7,972 nt of DNA from JAUIET01 sp045105115 (GTDB lineage: Bacteria > Pseudomonadota > Gammaproteobacteria > Pseudomonadales > JAUIET01). The translations under genes were made by a program, and so were the position numbers. The stretch lies in NCBI GenBank assembly GCA_045105115.1, contig JBGCDE010000115.1:1-7972 (forward strand). Reading direction: 5' to 3'. Under the pieces are notes generated by a model. The model saw nothing but the letters and a program-made list of their open reading frames with translations, did not search any database and was not told the origin of the DNA. This document shows positions 1-5,854 of the stretch, piece after piece (positions within the stretch are counted from its first letter, which is position 1; every line of letters starts with the position of its first letter).

Positions 1-1
1 G

Positions 2-1339
2 ATGAACGACTCTATGCAAGCTGGCAGCGATAGCTACCCCAGTCGTTTCACAGCAAACTATGCGTTGGCCATCTTATTGCTGGCGTACATTTTTTCCTTT
101 ATTGATCGCCAAGTGTTGAGTCTTCTGGTCGAACCGATGAAGGCAGATCTTGGCATCTCAGACTTTGAAGTAAGCCTGCTGCAAGGCATGGCGTTCGCCT
201 TGTTCTATACATTGATGGGCATTCCGATAGCGCGTCTGGCGGATACTAAACGCCGCACCTTGATAATCAGTATTGGCATTGCCTTATGGAGTGCAATGAC
301 CTGTCTTTGCGGGCTGGCAAAAAACTACACGTCGTTGTTTTTGGCTCGTGTTGGTGTCGGTGTAGGTGAAGCCGCGTTGTCGCCAGCCGCTTACTCAATG
401 CTTGCCGACCTTTTTCCCGCCGCTCGTTTGCCACAGGCAATGGCTATATTTTCAACCGGAATCACCTTGGGCGGAGGGCTTGCCTATCTGATTGGCGGTA
501 CGGTGCTCGACACCATTGGCAATAGTTGGATCGCAACACTACCGATATTGCAGGAACTTGAAGCATGGCAGCTTACCTTCGTGGTTGTTGGTCTGCCGGG
601 CTTCATTATTGCCTTACTGACCTTGACCATACCCGAGCCATTTCGCCGTGGTGCTGAGAAGACCGCTGCTACTGATTCGGGCTTTCGAATCACGTTGGCC
701 TATCTTTGGGAGCACAAGCGCTCCTACGCGGCGCTGTTTGGCGGTGTGTCATTGCTCTCAGTTTTTGGCTACGGACTGATGTCGTGGTACCCGAGTCTGT
801 TTATCCGAATTCATGACGTAAGCGCCAGTGAAGTGGGGCTTAAATTTGGTGCTACTTATCTGGTGTTTGGCAGTCTTGGTGCTTTGTCGGGTGCCTGGTT
901 TGCTCAACGCTTGGCTAAGCGTGGTTACAGCGATGCAAACCTTCGTTGGCCTGCGGTAGCAGCCCTGTTGATGATGATACCGGGTGTTATAACGCCATTA
1001 GCACCAACCCCATATGCTGTTTTCGCTTTGTGTGTGCCGCTGATATTTATACAAAACAGCTACTTCGGTGTGTCACTGGCGGCAATTCAGTTGATAACAC
1101 CAAACCATATGCGCGCTCAGGCAGGAGCCGTATTGTTGTTTCTCACCAACTTGATTGGTTTGGGGCTAGGGCCTAGCGTTGTTGCTGCACTAACCGACTT
1201 CGTGTTCGCTGATCCAGCGAGTTTGCCTTACTCGCTGTCACTGGTCGCAGCGATATTCTGCCCACTCGCCGCGATGGTATTTTACAGCGGCGTCAGCAGC
1301 TACCGGCGACTACTCGCTTTGCGAACTGAGAGCCATTAG
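2..1339 (+). CDS. MFS transporter, Spinster-like family
   Basis: A 445-residue inner-membrane secondary transporter of the major facilitator superfamily; the substrate cannot be read from sequence. The translation is almost wholly hydrophobic, as expected for 12 membrane helices. After a short polar N-terminus (about 20 residues) the first helix leads into FIDRQVLSLL (residues 33-42), typical of Spinster-like MFS proteins. The loop 2-3 signature is present as GIPIARLADTKRR (73-85), and RVGVGVGEAALSPAA (116-130) matches the fourth-helix region. The start is the first ATG in the window, one base from the edge, so its ribosome binding site and any longer start cannot be judged; the length fits a complete protein. 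The 3' end overlaps the convergent thioredoxin-like gene by 30 bp, leaving no room for an ordinary terminator between them. Family is confident, role is not. Confidence 0.9.
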   Translation: MNDSMQAGSDSYPSRFTANYALAILLLAYIFSFIDRQVLSLLVEPMKADLGISDFEVSLLQGMAFALFYTLMGIPIARLADTKRRTLIISIGIALWSAMTCLCGLAKNYTSLFLARVGVGVGEAALSPAAYSMLADLFPAARLPQAMAIFSTGITLGGGLAYLIGGTVLDTIGNSWIATLPILQELEAWQLTFVVVGLPGFIIALLTLTIPEPFRRGAEKTAATDSGFRITLAYLWEHKRSYAALFGGVSLLSVFGYGLMSWYPSLFIRIHDVSASEVGLKFGATYLVFGSLGALSGAWFAQRLAKRGYSDANLRWPAVAALLMMIPGVITPLAPTPYAVFALCVPLIFIQNSYFGVSLAAIQLITPNHMRAQAGAVLLFLTNLIGLGLGPSVVAALTDFVFADPASLPYSLSLVAAIFCPLAAMVFYSGVSSYRRLLALRTESH

Positions 1340-1741
1340 ATCGACCAGTTCATCAAACGTTTGAGGTCCTTTCAATTCAGCGTGCAACTGGCCATTTTTG
1401 AGTACAAATGTGGTGGGCAATATGGATGGTTTTTGCAATCCATATCGGCCTGCATCGGCGGTACTGATAGTGTCAAACTCAATCCCCATGCTGGCGGCCT
1501 GCTCAACACCGGGCTGATCGTCCTCGGCGTCAAAGTTGACTCCTTGTACCAACAACTGATCAGCATATTGCTTGGCGAGCTTATTCAGCTCTGGAATTTC
1601 TTCCCGGCACGGTGCGCACCAGACAGCCCAGAAATTGATAACTTTCCAATTTGGCTCTGAGGTATTGTTGGATTCAGTGGAATCACAAGCGGTCAGAAAC
1701 AGTGAGACTAACAACAGTAGGGTGCATCTTGAAATTCTCAC
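1310..1741 (-). CDS. TlpA-like thioredoxin-fold lipoprotein
   Basis: A 143-residue thiol-disulfide oxidoreductase expected on the periplasmic side of the membrane. Residues 1-19 form a lipoprotein signal peptide with lipobox LTAC (Cys19). Asp20 follows the lipidated Cys; by the E. coli +2 rule this would retain the protein in the inner membrane. The redox motif is WCAPC (41-45), preceded by VINFWAV, and the cis-proline loop is ILPTT (Pro109). These are features of the TlpA/ResA branch, whose members usually keep partner cysteines reduced; the partner here is unknown. The start is GTG at 1741-1739, sharing four bases (GTGA) with the stop of the upstream brkB-like gene, which implies translational coupling; AAGG lies somewhat far upstream. 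The 3' end overlaps the convergent MFS gene. A thioredoxin next to this membrane protein is also, from memory, found in Pseudomonas. Confidence 0.9.
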   Translation of the reverse strand: MRISRCTLLLLVSLFLTACDSTESNNTSEPNWKVINFWAVWCAPCREEIPELNKLAKQYADQLLVQGVNFDAEDDQPGVEQAASMGIEFDTISTADAGRYGLQKPSILPTTFVLKNGQLHAELKGPQTFDELVDLMALSSQSE

Positions 1742-3066
1742 TGGATATTGCTGACCTTTTGCTGACTGTGTTGTTCGCCAGTGGCACTGTCGCCCTGGAA
1801 AAGTTCAGCCAGTGTCAGGCTGAATTGCTGAGTGTGGGTTTGCTGTTGATCTCGCAGTACGTTCATTAACTGCGGGTGCCAGAAGGTTGCACCTTCTGAT
1901 CGCACACTGTTGGTGTGGGCCAGTTTATTGTTGCTGTACAGGGCGCTGAGTTTAGCGTTCATCATCATTTGTAAGTCCCACAAGCTTAAACGATGCAAGT
2001 CCCGCGTGAGCACGAAGTCGCCTTTCTCCGTCACTGTAAGCACCCTGTGTTTCAGCAAAATATTGCGGATACGCTCCCACTGTTCGCGATTTACCGAGCG
2101 CTCAAACAGCCACTCTTGATGCAGGAAAAACTCTTCGTCCACCGCCTGGCCTTTATCCTGCTGCTGCCAAAAATAATGCAACACATGTGTGCCAACGACC
2201 AAGTCAGGAAACTGCTGGGCGTATCGGCTGTGGTAGCTTGACAGGGCGCGCACAATCTCGGCACCACTGAGTACCAGCAGCCAGCTGAATTGAAGCCACA
2301 CGAAAAACAGGGGAATGGTCACGAAAGTGCCGTAGATCTGCTGGTAGCTTGAATTGGAGACAAAGGCAGCAAACAGGTTCTTGGCAATTTCAAAACAGGC
2401 GCCACTGACAAAGCCACCGATCGCTGCGTGTTTTAATGGCACCTTGCAATTTGGGACGGCGAAAAACAGCAGGGTAAACGTGAGTGATGTGAGCAGCCAG
2501 GGGAGAAAGCGCAAGGTGTATGGCAATACACCCAACACGTCATAGTCAGTCACAAATACTTTTAAGTAGGTCGTCATTACCAGGCCGGCACCCAGCAAAA
2601 TGGGCCCGAGACTCAATATTGCCCAGTACAAAAGAAATGTGCTCAAACCCTTGCGGTGTTCACGGGTTCGCCAGATTTTATTAAACGACTTCTCTATATT
2701 CCGCAGCGTACTGTAAGCGACAATTCCAAGAATCGCGATGCCTAGCACCGTTAAGTTCCGCGCGCTTTGCGAGAAATCGTTGAGATAGTTCTGGATCTCG
2801 GAACCGGAACTGGGCACAAAGTGCTTAAACACAAACGACTGCACCACTTCGCCAAAATTCTCAAACGCAGGAACCGCTGAGAACATGGCGAAGCCAACCG
2901 TCATCAGGGGCACCAGGGCGATCAGCGTTTTTAGTGTCAGCGCTGATGCATTTTGCGAACAATCGTCATCAATAAATCGACGCACCACATACTGGCAGAA
3001 GCTGACGAATTCCAGCGCCTTCAATACCCAGGGGTGTTGGTCTTTGCTTGCGGTGTTACTGTCCAT
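1738..3066 (-). CDS. YihY/BrkB family inner-membrane protein (misnamed RNase BN)
   Basis: A 442-residue membrane protein of the YihY/BrkB family. About six hydrophobic segments can be picked out (roughly 43-65, 105-122, 141-165, 185-203, 213-236, 245-272). The family hallmark lies in the last of these: IYGTFVTIPLFFVWLQFSW (244-262), followed by LVLSGAEI (264-271). A soluble C-terminal extension of about 170 residues (275-442), rich in charged residues and Gln, makes it much longer than E. coli YihY (about 290 residues). The function is not established: the old name ribonuclease BN arose from a wrong assignment, and BrkB has been linked to serum resistance in Bordetella. The start is ATG at 3066-3064 with no strong Shine-Dalgarno; an extended -10 box lies about 35-45 bp upstream. 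It is the first gene of a two-gene operon with the thioredoxin-like lipoprotein. Confidence 0.9.
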   Translation of the reverse strand: MDSNTASKDQHPWVLKALEFVSFCQYVVRRFIDDDCSQNASALTLKTLIALVPLMTVGFAMFSAVPAFENFGEVVQSFVFKHFVPSSGSEIQNYLNDFSQSARNLTVLGIAILGIVAYSTLRNIEKSFNKIWRTREHRKGLSTFLLYWAILSLGPILLGAGLVMTTYLKVFVTDYDVLGVLPYTLRFLPWLLTSLTFTLLFFAVPNCKVPLKHAAIGGFVSGACFEIAKNLFAAFVSNSSYQQIYGTFVTIPLFFVWLQFSWLLVLSGAEIVRALSSYHSRYAQQFPDLVVGTHVLHYFWQQQDKGQAVDEEFFLHQEWLFERSVNREQWERIRNILLKHRVLTVTEKGDFVLTRDLHRLSLWDLQMMMNAKLSALYSNNKLAHTNSVRSEGATFWHPQLMNVLRDQQQTHTQQFSLTLAELFQGDSATGEQHSQQKVSNIQ

Positions 3067-3086
3067 ATGACTGTATGCGAGTGAGG

Positions 3087-3110
3087 TATACTGCTGTTTT
3101 TAGTATATCA
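3087..3110. promoter_or_regulatory. Candidate divergent -10 boxes forming an inverted repeat
   Basis: TATACT on the + strand (3087-3092) and TATACT on the - strand (3107-3102) face each other across a 9-bp AT-rich spacer, making an inverted repeat TATACT-N9-AGTATA. The - strand copy is preceded by TGA, giving an extended -10 (TGATATACT, 3110-3102) suited to driving the brkB-like gene. The + strand copy could drive arsC through the palindromic element. No good -35 hexamer is seen on either side. The symmetry could also be an operator. Assignment is by motif only. Confidence 0.4.
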
Positions 3111-3117
3111 GCTGTCG

Positions 3118-3149
3118 GTGTCCTGACCGGTTAATTCGTTGTTTAATAG
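3118..3149 (+). repeat. Left terminal inverted repeat (A) of the palindromic element
   Basis: It pairs with 3349-3380 at 31 of 32 positions. The outer 24 bp (3118-3141 with 3357-3380) are perfect; the only mismatch is T3142 opposite T3356, and 3143-3149 pairs with 3349-3355. The outer end reads GTGTCCTGACCGG. It marks the left edge of the element. Confidence 0.92.
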
Positions 3150-3244
3150 CGAGTCATACAAGACGCCTGTCGAGGCGTGATTTGCAGTCAATATTGGGTA
3201 TATTGGCAAAAATCGCAACGAAGTCAGGCGTCTTGTATGGCTCG
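3150..3244 (+). repeat. Stem-loop B/B' with a 55-nt loop
   Basis: Positions 3150-3169 pair with 3225-3244 over 20 positions: 19 Watson-Crick pairs and one G-T/G-U (T3154 with G3240). The loop, 3170-3224, is core copy 1, which is complementary to the loop of the second stem-loop. A small local hairpin (ACGCCT, 3163-3168, with AGGCGT, 3173-3178, loop GTCG) competes with the base of this stem. Confidence 0.88.
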
Positions 3245-3327
3245 CCCGGAGGGAGAGCACAGAAAGCATCACTACTTCGTTGCATTCTTTGCCAATATGC
3301 CCAATATTATCTGCAGAATGCGTCTCG
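3171..3327. repeat. Inverted core copies inside the two stem-loops
   Basis: Core copy 1 (3171-3224) and core copy 2 (3274-3327) are reverse complements over 54 positions: by hand count 43 Watson-Crick, 5 G-T and 6 mismatches, with no gap. The best-matched parts are 3190-3210 with 3288-3308 (21 positions, one G-T) and 3215-3224 with 3274-3283 (10 perfect). They have the same symmetry centre as the terminal arms. Confidence 0.87.
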
Positions 3328-3345
3328 TTGTGATGCTTTCTGTGC
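3257..3345 (+). repeat. Stem-loop E/E' with a 57-nt loop
   Basis: Positions 3257-3272 pair perfectly with 3330-3345 (16 bp, GCACAGAAAGCATCAC and its complement). After one mismatch (3256/3346) three more pairs are possible (3253-3255 with 3347-3349). The loop, 3273-3329, contains core copy 2. The stem sequence is unrelated to that of stem-loop B/B'. Confidence 0.88.
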
Positions 3346-3348
3346 ACT

Positions 3349-3380
3349 CTATTAATCAACGAATTAACCGGTCAGGACAC
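3349..3380 (-). repeat. Right terminal inverted repeat (A') of the palindromic element
   Basis: Reverse complement of 3118-3149 with one mismatch (position 3356). Its outer end, CCGGTCAGGACAC, stops two bases before the Shine-Dalgarno sequence of arsC, so pairing of this arm could reach close to the arsC ribosome binding site without covering it. Confidence 0.92.
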
Positions 3381-3383
3381 TCA

Positions 3384-3390
3384 AGAGGTG
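3384..3390 (+). promoter_or_regulatory. Shine-Dalgarno sequence of arsC
   Basis: AGAGGTG (3384-3390) closely matches the anti-Shine-Dalgarno and ends four bases before ATC at 3395-3397 (six bases counted from GAGG). No ATG, GTG or TTG in the arsC frame lies within reach, so this site decides that translation most likely begins at the ATC. Confidence 0.7.
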
Positions 3391-3394
3391 CTTT

Positions 3395-3757
3395 ATCAGC
3401 AATTACACCATTTTTCATAATCCTCGCTGTTCAAAATCACGTCAAACACTGGCGCTGCTGGAAGAGAACGGAATCGAGCCAGAAATTCGTTTATACCTTG
3501 AAAATCCGCCAACTGCGGATGAATTGCGAGCTCTGCTTGCGCAGCTGGGCATAGACGCACGGAGTCTGCTTCGTAAAGGCGAAGACGAATACAAAGCTCT
3601 GAAGCTCAACGATTTAGGCTTGAGCGATGCTGAGCTTATCAACGCTATGGCAAATCACCCGCGCCTGATCGAGCGACCGATTGTGACCCGAGTATCTGGT
3701 AGTAAGCGAAGTTCGGTGCTGGGTCGTCCGCCTGAAAATGTATTGGAAATTTTATAG
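3395..3757 (+). CDS. arsC: ArsC-family reductase (arsenate reductase, YfgD-like), apparent ATC start
   Basis: A 120-residue thioredoxin-fold protein of the glutaredoxin-dependent ArsC family, which reduces arsenate to arsenite in the cytoplasm; the YfgD-like branch is less well characterised. Read from 3395 it begins (M)SNYTIFHNPRCSKSR, which aligns with the N-terminus of E. coli ArsC and YfgD, with catalytic Cys12. The arginines that bind oxyanion in E. coli ArsC have counterparts at Arg60 (SLLRK), Arg94 (ERPIV) and Arg111 (LGRPPE). The protein ends GRPPENVLEIL like its relatives. Oddity: the expected start codon is ATC, not ATG. The frame upstream is closed by TAA at 3365-3367 and offers no ATG, GTG or TTG; the first in-frame ATG (3524) would remove the catalytic Cys. 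Either ATC is used weakly or the gene has just lost its start. Its stop overlaps the wrbA-like start. Confidence 0.85.
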   Translation: MSNYTIFHNPRCSKSRQTLALLEENGIEPEIRLYLENPPTADELRALLAQLGIDARSLLRKGEDEYKALKLNDLGLSDAELINAMANHPRLIERPIVTRVSGSKRSSVLGRPPENVLEIL

Positions 3758-4368
3758 TGTATGTTCTTGTGCTGTATTACTCCCGTCACGGGGCGACCCA
3801 AGCGCTGGCTGAGCAGATTGCGCGAGGCATAGATCTAGTGCCAGGGGTGGAGTCGCGCCTGAGAACTGTGCCGCCTGTTTCTGCCGTTTGCGAATCAATA
3901 GAAGACGATATACCGGATTCAGGCCCCTTGTATTGCACCGAAGATGACTTGCGCGAGTGCGATGGTTTAGCATTGGGAAGCCCAACACGTTTTGGCAACA
4001 TGGCCTCTCCGCTTAAGTATTTTATCGATAACACAAGCTCATTGTGGCTGTCGGCCGCTTTGGTAGATAAACCCGCTGCGGTATTTACTTCGAGCACCAG
4101 CATGCATGGTGGGCAGGAGTCTACCTTGCTAAGCATGTGTTTGCCGCTAATGCATCACGGCATGAATATTTTGGGTGTTCCCTATAGCGAGCCTGCATTG
4201 CACAATACAGTTCGTGGTGGCACGCCGTACGGCGCCTCTCAAGTGTCTGGGCATGAGCAGGGCGCTGAACTAAGCAATGATGAACGTAGTATTGCAAAAG
4301 CGCTGGGTATTAGACTGGGCAGAACATCTCTGGCAATGAACACAATGCGGGCAAACTATGAAAGCTGA
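3757..4368 (+). CDS. wrbA: WrbA-type NAD(P)H:quinone oxidoreductase
   Basis: A 203-residue flavodoxin-fold FMN enzyme of the WrbA family, which reduces quinones by two electrons using NAD(P)H and so limits redox cycling in the cytoplasm. The FMN phosphate loop is YYSRHGAT (7-14). Further family blocks are GSPTRFGNMASPLKYFID (74-91), FTSSTSMHGGQES (110-122), MHHGM (132-136) and GGTPYGASQVSG (154-165). The length is usual for the family. The start is GTG at 3757-3759, overlapping the arsC stop by one base (TAGTG), which suggests translational coupling; no better start lies near. The end overlaps the DUF2069 gene by 11 bp. Pairing with arsC and a DUF2069 gene recurs in gammaproteobacteria from memory. 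The family call is firm; which quinone it uses is unknown. Confidence 0.93.
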   Translation: MYVLVLYYSRHGATQALAEQIARGIDLVPGVESRLRTVPPVSAVCESIEDDIPDSGPLYCTEDDLRECDGLALGSPTRFGNMASPLKYFIDNTSSLWLSAALVDKPAAVFTSSTSMHGGQESTLLSMCLPLMHHGMNILGVPYSEPALHNTVRGGTPYGASQVSGHEQGAELSNDERSIAKALGIRLGRTSLAMNTMRANYES

Positions 4369-4726
4369 ACTGTTGAGCCGTGCTGCTCAGGCACATAAAA
4401 CCAGCCTGATTGGCTTATCGTTGCTGTTATGTGTGTTCTTATGGCAGGCACTGATGGAAGCGGAGCATACATTGGGTGTAACGTTGGTGGTGCTTGTTGC
4501 GCAGCTGCTGCCCTTTCTGTTGGTACTTCCGGGTATATTGAAAGAGCGTTGGCGTTCTTATGCCTGGATGCTGCTATTTCTCAACTTGTATTTTGTAGTC
4601 GTCACGCTGCGATTGTTTCAAAACCCGGATCAGGTTTCCGATTGGATGCAGCTAATCGCATTGTCTATCGTATTCACCGCTGCGCTATTGTTTGTGCGCT
4701 GGAAGAGAATCTCTGAAACGTTTTAG
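4358..4726 (+). CDS. DUF2069 integral membrane protein
   Basis: A 122-residue hydrophobic protein with about four predicted membrane helices (roughly 14-31, 38-60, 66-84, 92-113) and a basic C-terminal tail (RWKRISETF). The central LPFLLVLPGILKERWRSYAW stretch, with its positive loop before a Tyr-Ala-Trp, matches what I recall of DUF2069, a small membrane family of unknown function found next to wrbA in gammaproteobacteria. The ATG at 4358 lies inside the wrbA-like gene (11-bp overlap), so expression probably depends on upstream translation. No catalytic residues are apparent and no function should be assigned. Confidence 0.85.
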   Translation: MKAELLSRAAQAHKTSLIGLSLLLCVFLWQALMEAEHTLGVTLVVLVAQLLPFLLVLPGILKERWRSYAWMLLFLNLYFVVVTLRLFQNPDQVSDWMQLIALSIVFTAALLFVRWKRISETF

Positions 4727-4747
4727 CGCTTCGTTTCTAAGGCATAG

Positions 4748-5851
4748 ATGACGCTTTTGATTGCGCGAAATGAAGTACAGTTTGCCAGCGCCATGAAAGT
4801 TATCCTTTTGCTTGGCGTGTTCTTGATGGCTGGTTGTGAAACAGTCGCATGGTATGGTCAGGCCGTCAGCGGGCAATTATCGCTACTTGCCAAGCGGCAG
4901 AATATAGATCGTTTGTTGCAACGCAGTGATCTTGACGAAGACTTGCGTGCGCAATTGCTTACCGTAGAAAACCTGACGAACTTCGCGAAGCAACAATTGC
5001 ATCTGCCAGTCGGCAAGACGTTTTCCAGCTACGTTGATTTACAGCGAGACGCTAGTCAAAACTATGTCGTATGGAATGTTTTTGCAGCACCAGAGTTTTC
5101 AGTAGAACCACATTACTGGTGCTACCCAATTGCTGGTTGTGCGCAGTATCGCGGTTATTTCAACGCAGAGGCTGCAGAGAGTTACGCCAACAAACTAAGG
5201 ACGAAGAATCTGGATGTTGCCGTAGGTGGTGTTGCGGCGTACTCGACTCTCGGCTGGTTTGCTGACCCAATAATTAGCACGTTTACACATTATCCAGAGC
5301 AACGTCTGGCTGCTTTGGTGTTTCACGAGTTGGCGCATAAAGTTCTTTATATCAGCGACGACACAGAATTTAATGAGAGCTTTGCAAGCAGTGTGGAAGC
5401 ATGGGGATTGCAACAATGGCTAAAGTCTCAGGGGCGAGAGCACGAACTCGATGGTTTTGAAAGTCGGGAAGAGGGTAGAGCCAGCTTTCTGGTGATTATT
5501 GCTTCGCTAAGAGATGAACTAGAGTCACTGTACGCAGAGAAAAATCTTGATGAAGGCGCGCGACGAGCACGAAAGAAACAAATATTCATTCGCTACCAAG
5601 CTAAAGCAGCCGAGCTTACAGATCCACACTTTCAGCGTTGGCTAGCGTCGATAGACAGCAATGCAAGTCTGGTGCCTATACAAAGTTACACACGTTGGAC
5701 CGAGGGTTTTACGACGCTTATAAAGAATAATGGCGGTGATTTGCCTGCATTTTATGCAGCTGTAAAAGAGCTCGGCAAGCTAAGTCCCGAACAAAGAGTT
5801 ATCGAGTTGCAAAACCTCACAGAAAAGCCGGGTAAAGCCGTGCAAGAATAA
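4748..5851 (+). CDS. Lipoprotein zinc aminopeptidase-like protein (COG4324/PF10023 type)
   Basis: A 367-residue putative metallopeptidase, probably membrane-anchored and facing the periplasm. A hydrophobic signal segment ends in LMAGC (lipobox Cys30). The zinc motif is HELAH (193-197) with a likely third ligand Glu210 in FNESFAS, the pattern of gluzincin-type peptidases. YWCYPIAGCAQYRGYF (123-138) and the downstream GGVAAYSTLGWFADPI (160-175) are conserved-looking family blocks. A charged helical region (250-290) follows. Start choice: ATG at 4748 has AAGG five bases upstream, but gives a 15-residue extension before a second Met (4793) that would begin a classical short lipoprotein signal; the latter has no clear Shine-Dalgarno. 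Its substrate is unknown. It sits 21 bp after DUF2069 and abuts the lipid kinase gene, so the five genes probably form one transcript. Confidence 0.88.
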   Translation: MTLLIARNEVQFASAMKVILLLGVFLMAGCETVAWYGQAVSGQLSLLAKRQNIDRLLQRSDLDEDLRAQLLTVENLTNFAKQQLHLPVGKTFSSYVDLQRDASQNYVVWNVFAAPEFSVEPHYWCYPIAGCAQYRGYFNAEAAESYANKLRTKNLDVAVGGVAAYSTLGWFADPIISTFTHYPEQRLAALVFHELAHKVLYISDDTEFNESFASSVEAWGLQQWLKSQGREHELDGFESREEGRASFLVIIASLRDELESLYAEKNLDEGARRARKKQIFIRYQAKAAELTDPHFQRWLASIDSNASLVPIQSYTRWTEGFTTLIKNNGGDLPAFYAAVKELGKLSPEQRVIELQNLTEKPGKAVQE

Positions 5852-5854
5852 GTG

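Larger units (their letters stand above)
3118..3380. repeat. 263-bp interlocked palindromic element
   Basis: This non-coding block fills most of the gap between the divergent brkB-like and arsC genes and is built almost entirely of paired inverted repeats. In order: terminal arm A (3118-3149), B (3150-3169), core copy 1 (3171-3224), B' (3225-3244), a 12-nt purine-rich linker (3245-3256), E (3257-3272), core copy 2 (3274-3327), E' (3330-3345), terminal arm A' (3349-3380). A pairs with A', B with B', E with E', and the two cores with each other. A/A' and the cores share the same symmetry centre (position 3249), while B/B' and E/E' have their own. Short open frames through it on both strands are by-products of the symmetry. 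It has no recognisable transposase and no clear flanking duplication. It could be a MITE-like mobile repeat, a structured leader RNA of the arsC operon, or a recombination substrate. Confidence 0.9.

Noticed and set aside
1738..3066. Annotation of the BrkB/YihY protein as ribonuclease BN
   Set aside because: The protein is a multi-pass membrane protein with no nuclease motif; established work assigned RNase BN activity to another gene.
3108..3359. 83-codon open frame on the - strand within the element
   Set aside because: It lies wholly in the inverted repeats and mirrors the opposite strand; no ribosome binding site or recognisable domain.
3118..3380. Rho-independent terminator
   Set aside because: The stems are far too long, the loops are large, and no T-tract follows either arm. 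The element sits between divergent genes, where a terminator is not expected.
3118..3380. Integron attC site or CRISPR-like array
   Set aside because: The core-site pattern of attC boxes is not found and the length exceeds the usual range; there are no regularly spaced direct repeats and no integrase or Cas gene.
3106..3400. Direct repeat TATCAGC at 3106-3112 and 3394-3400 as a target-site duplication of the element
   Set aside because: The copies lie at unequal distances from the element's ends (5 and 13 bp) and seven bases in an AT-rich gap can match by chance; bases directly at the ends do not match.
3177..3554. 125-codon open frame on the + strand through the palindromic element and into arsC
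   Set aside because: It crosses the arsC frame, which carries clear family motifs, has no Shine-Dalgarno, and its composition (many Arg, Cys, His) looks like a by-product of repeat symmetry.
3524..3757. arsC starting at the in-frame ATG at 3524
   Set aside because: This would remove the first third of the fold including catalytic Cys12, while the upstream reading from 3395 aligns with the family and has a strong Shine-Dalgarno.
3786..4136. 116-codon open frame on the - strand inside the wrbA-like gene
   Set aside because: It is a shadow of a well-supported gene on the other strand, with no start signal or family resemblance.
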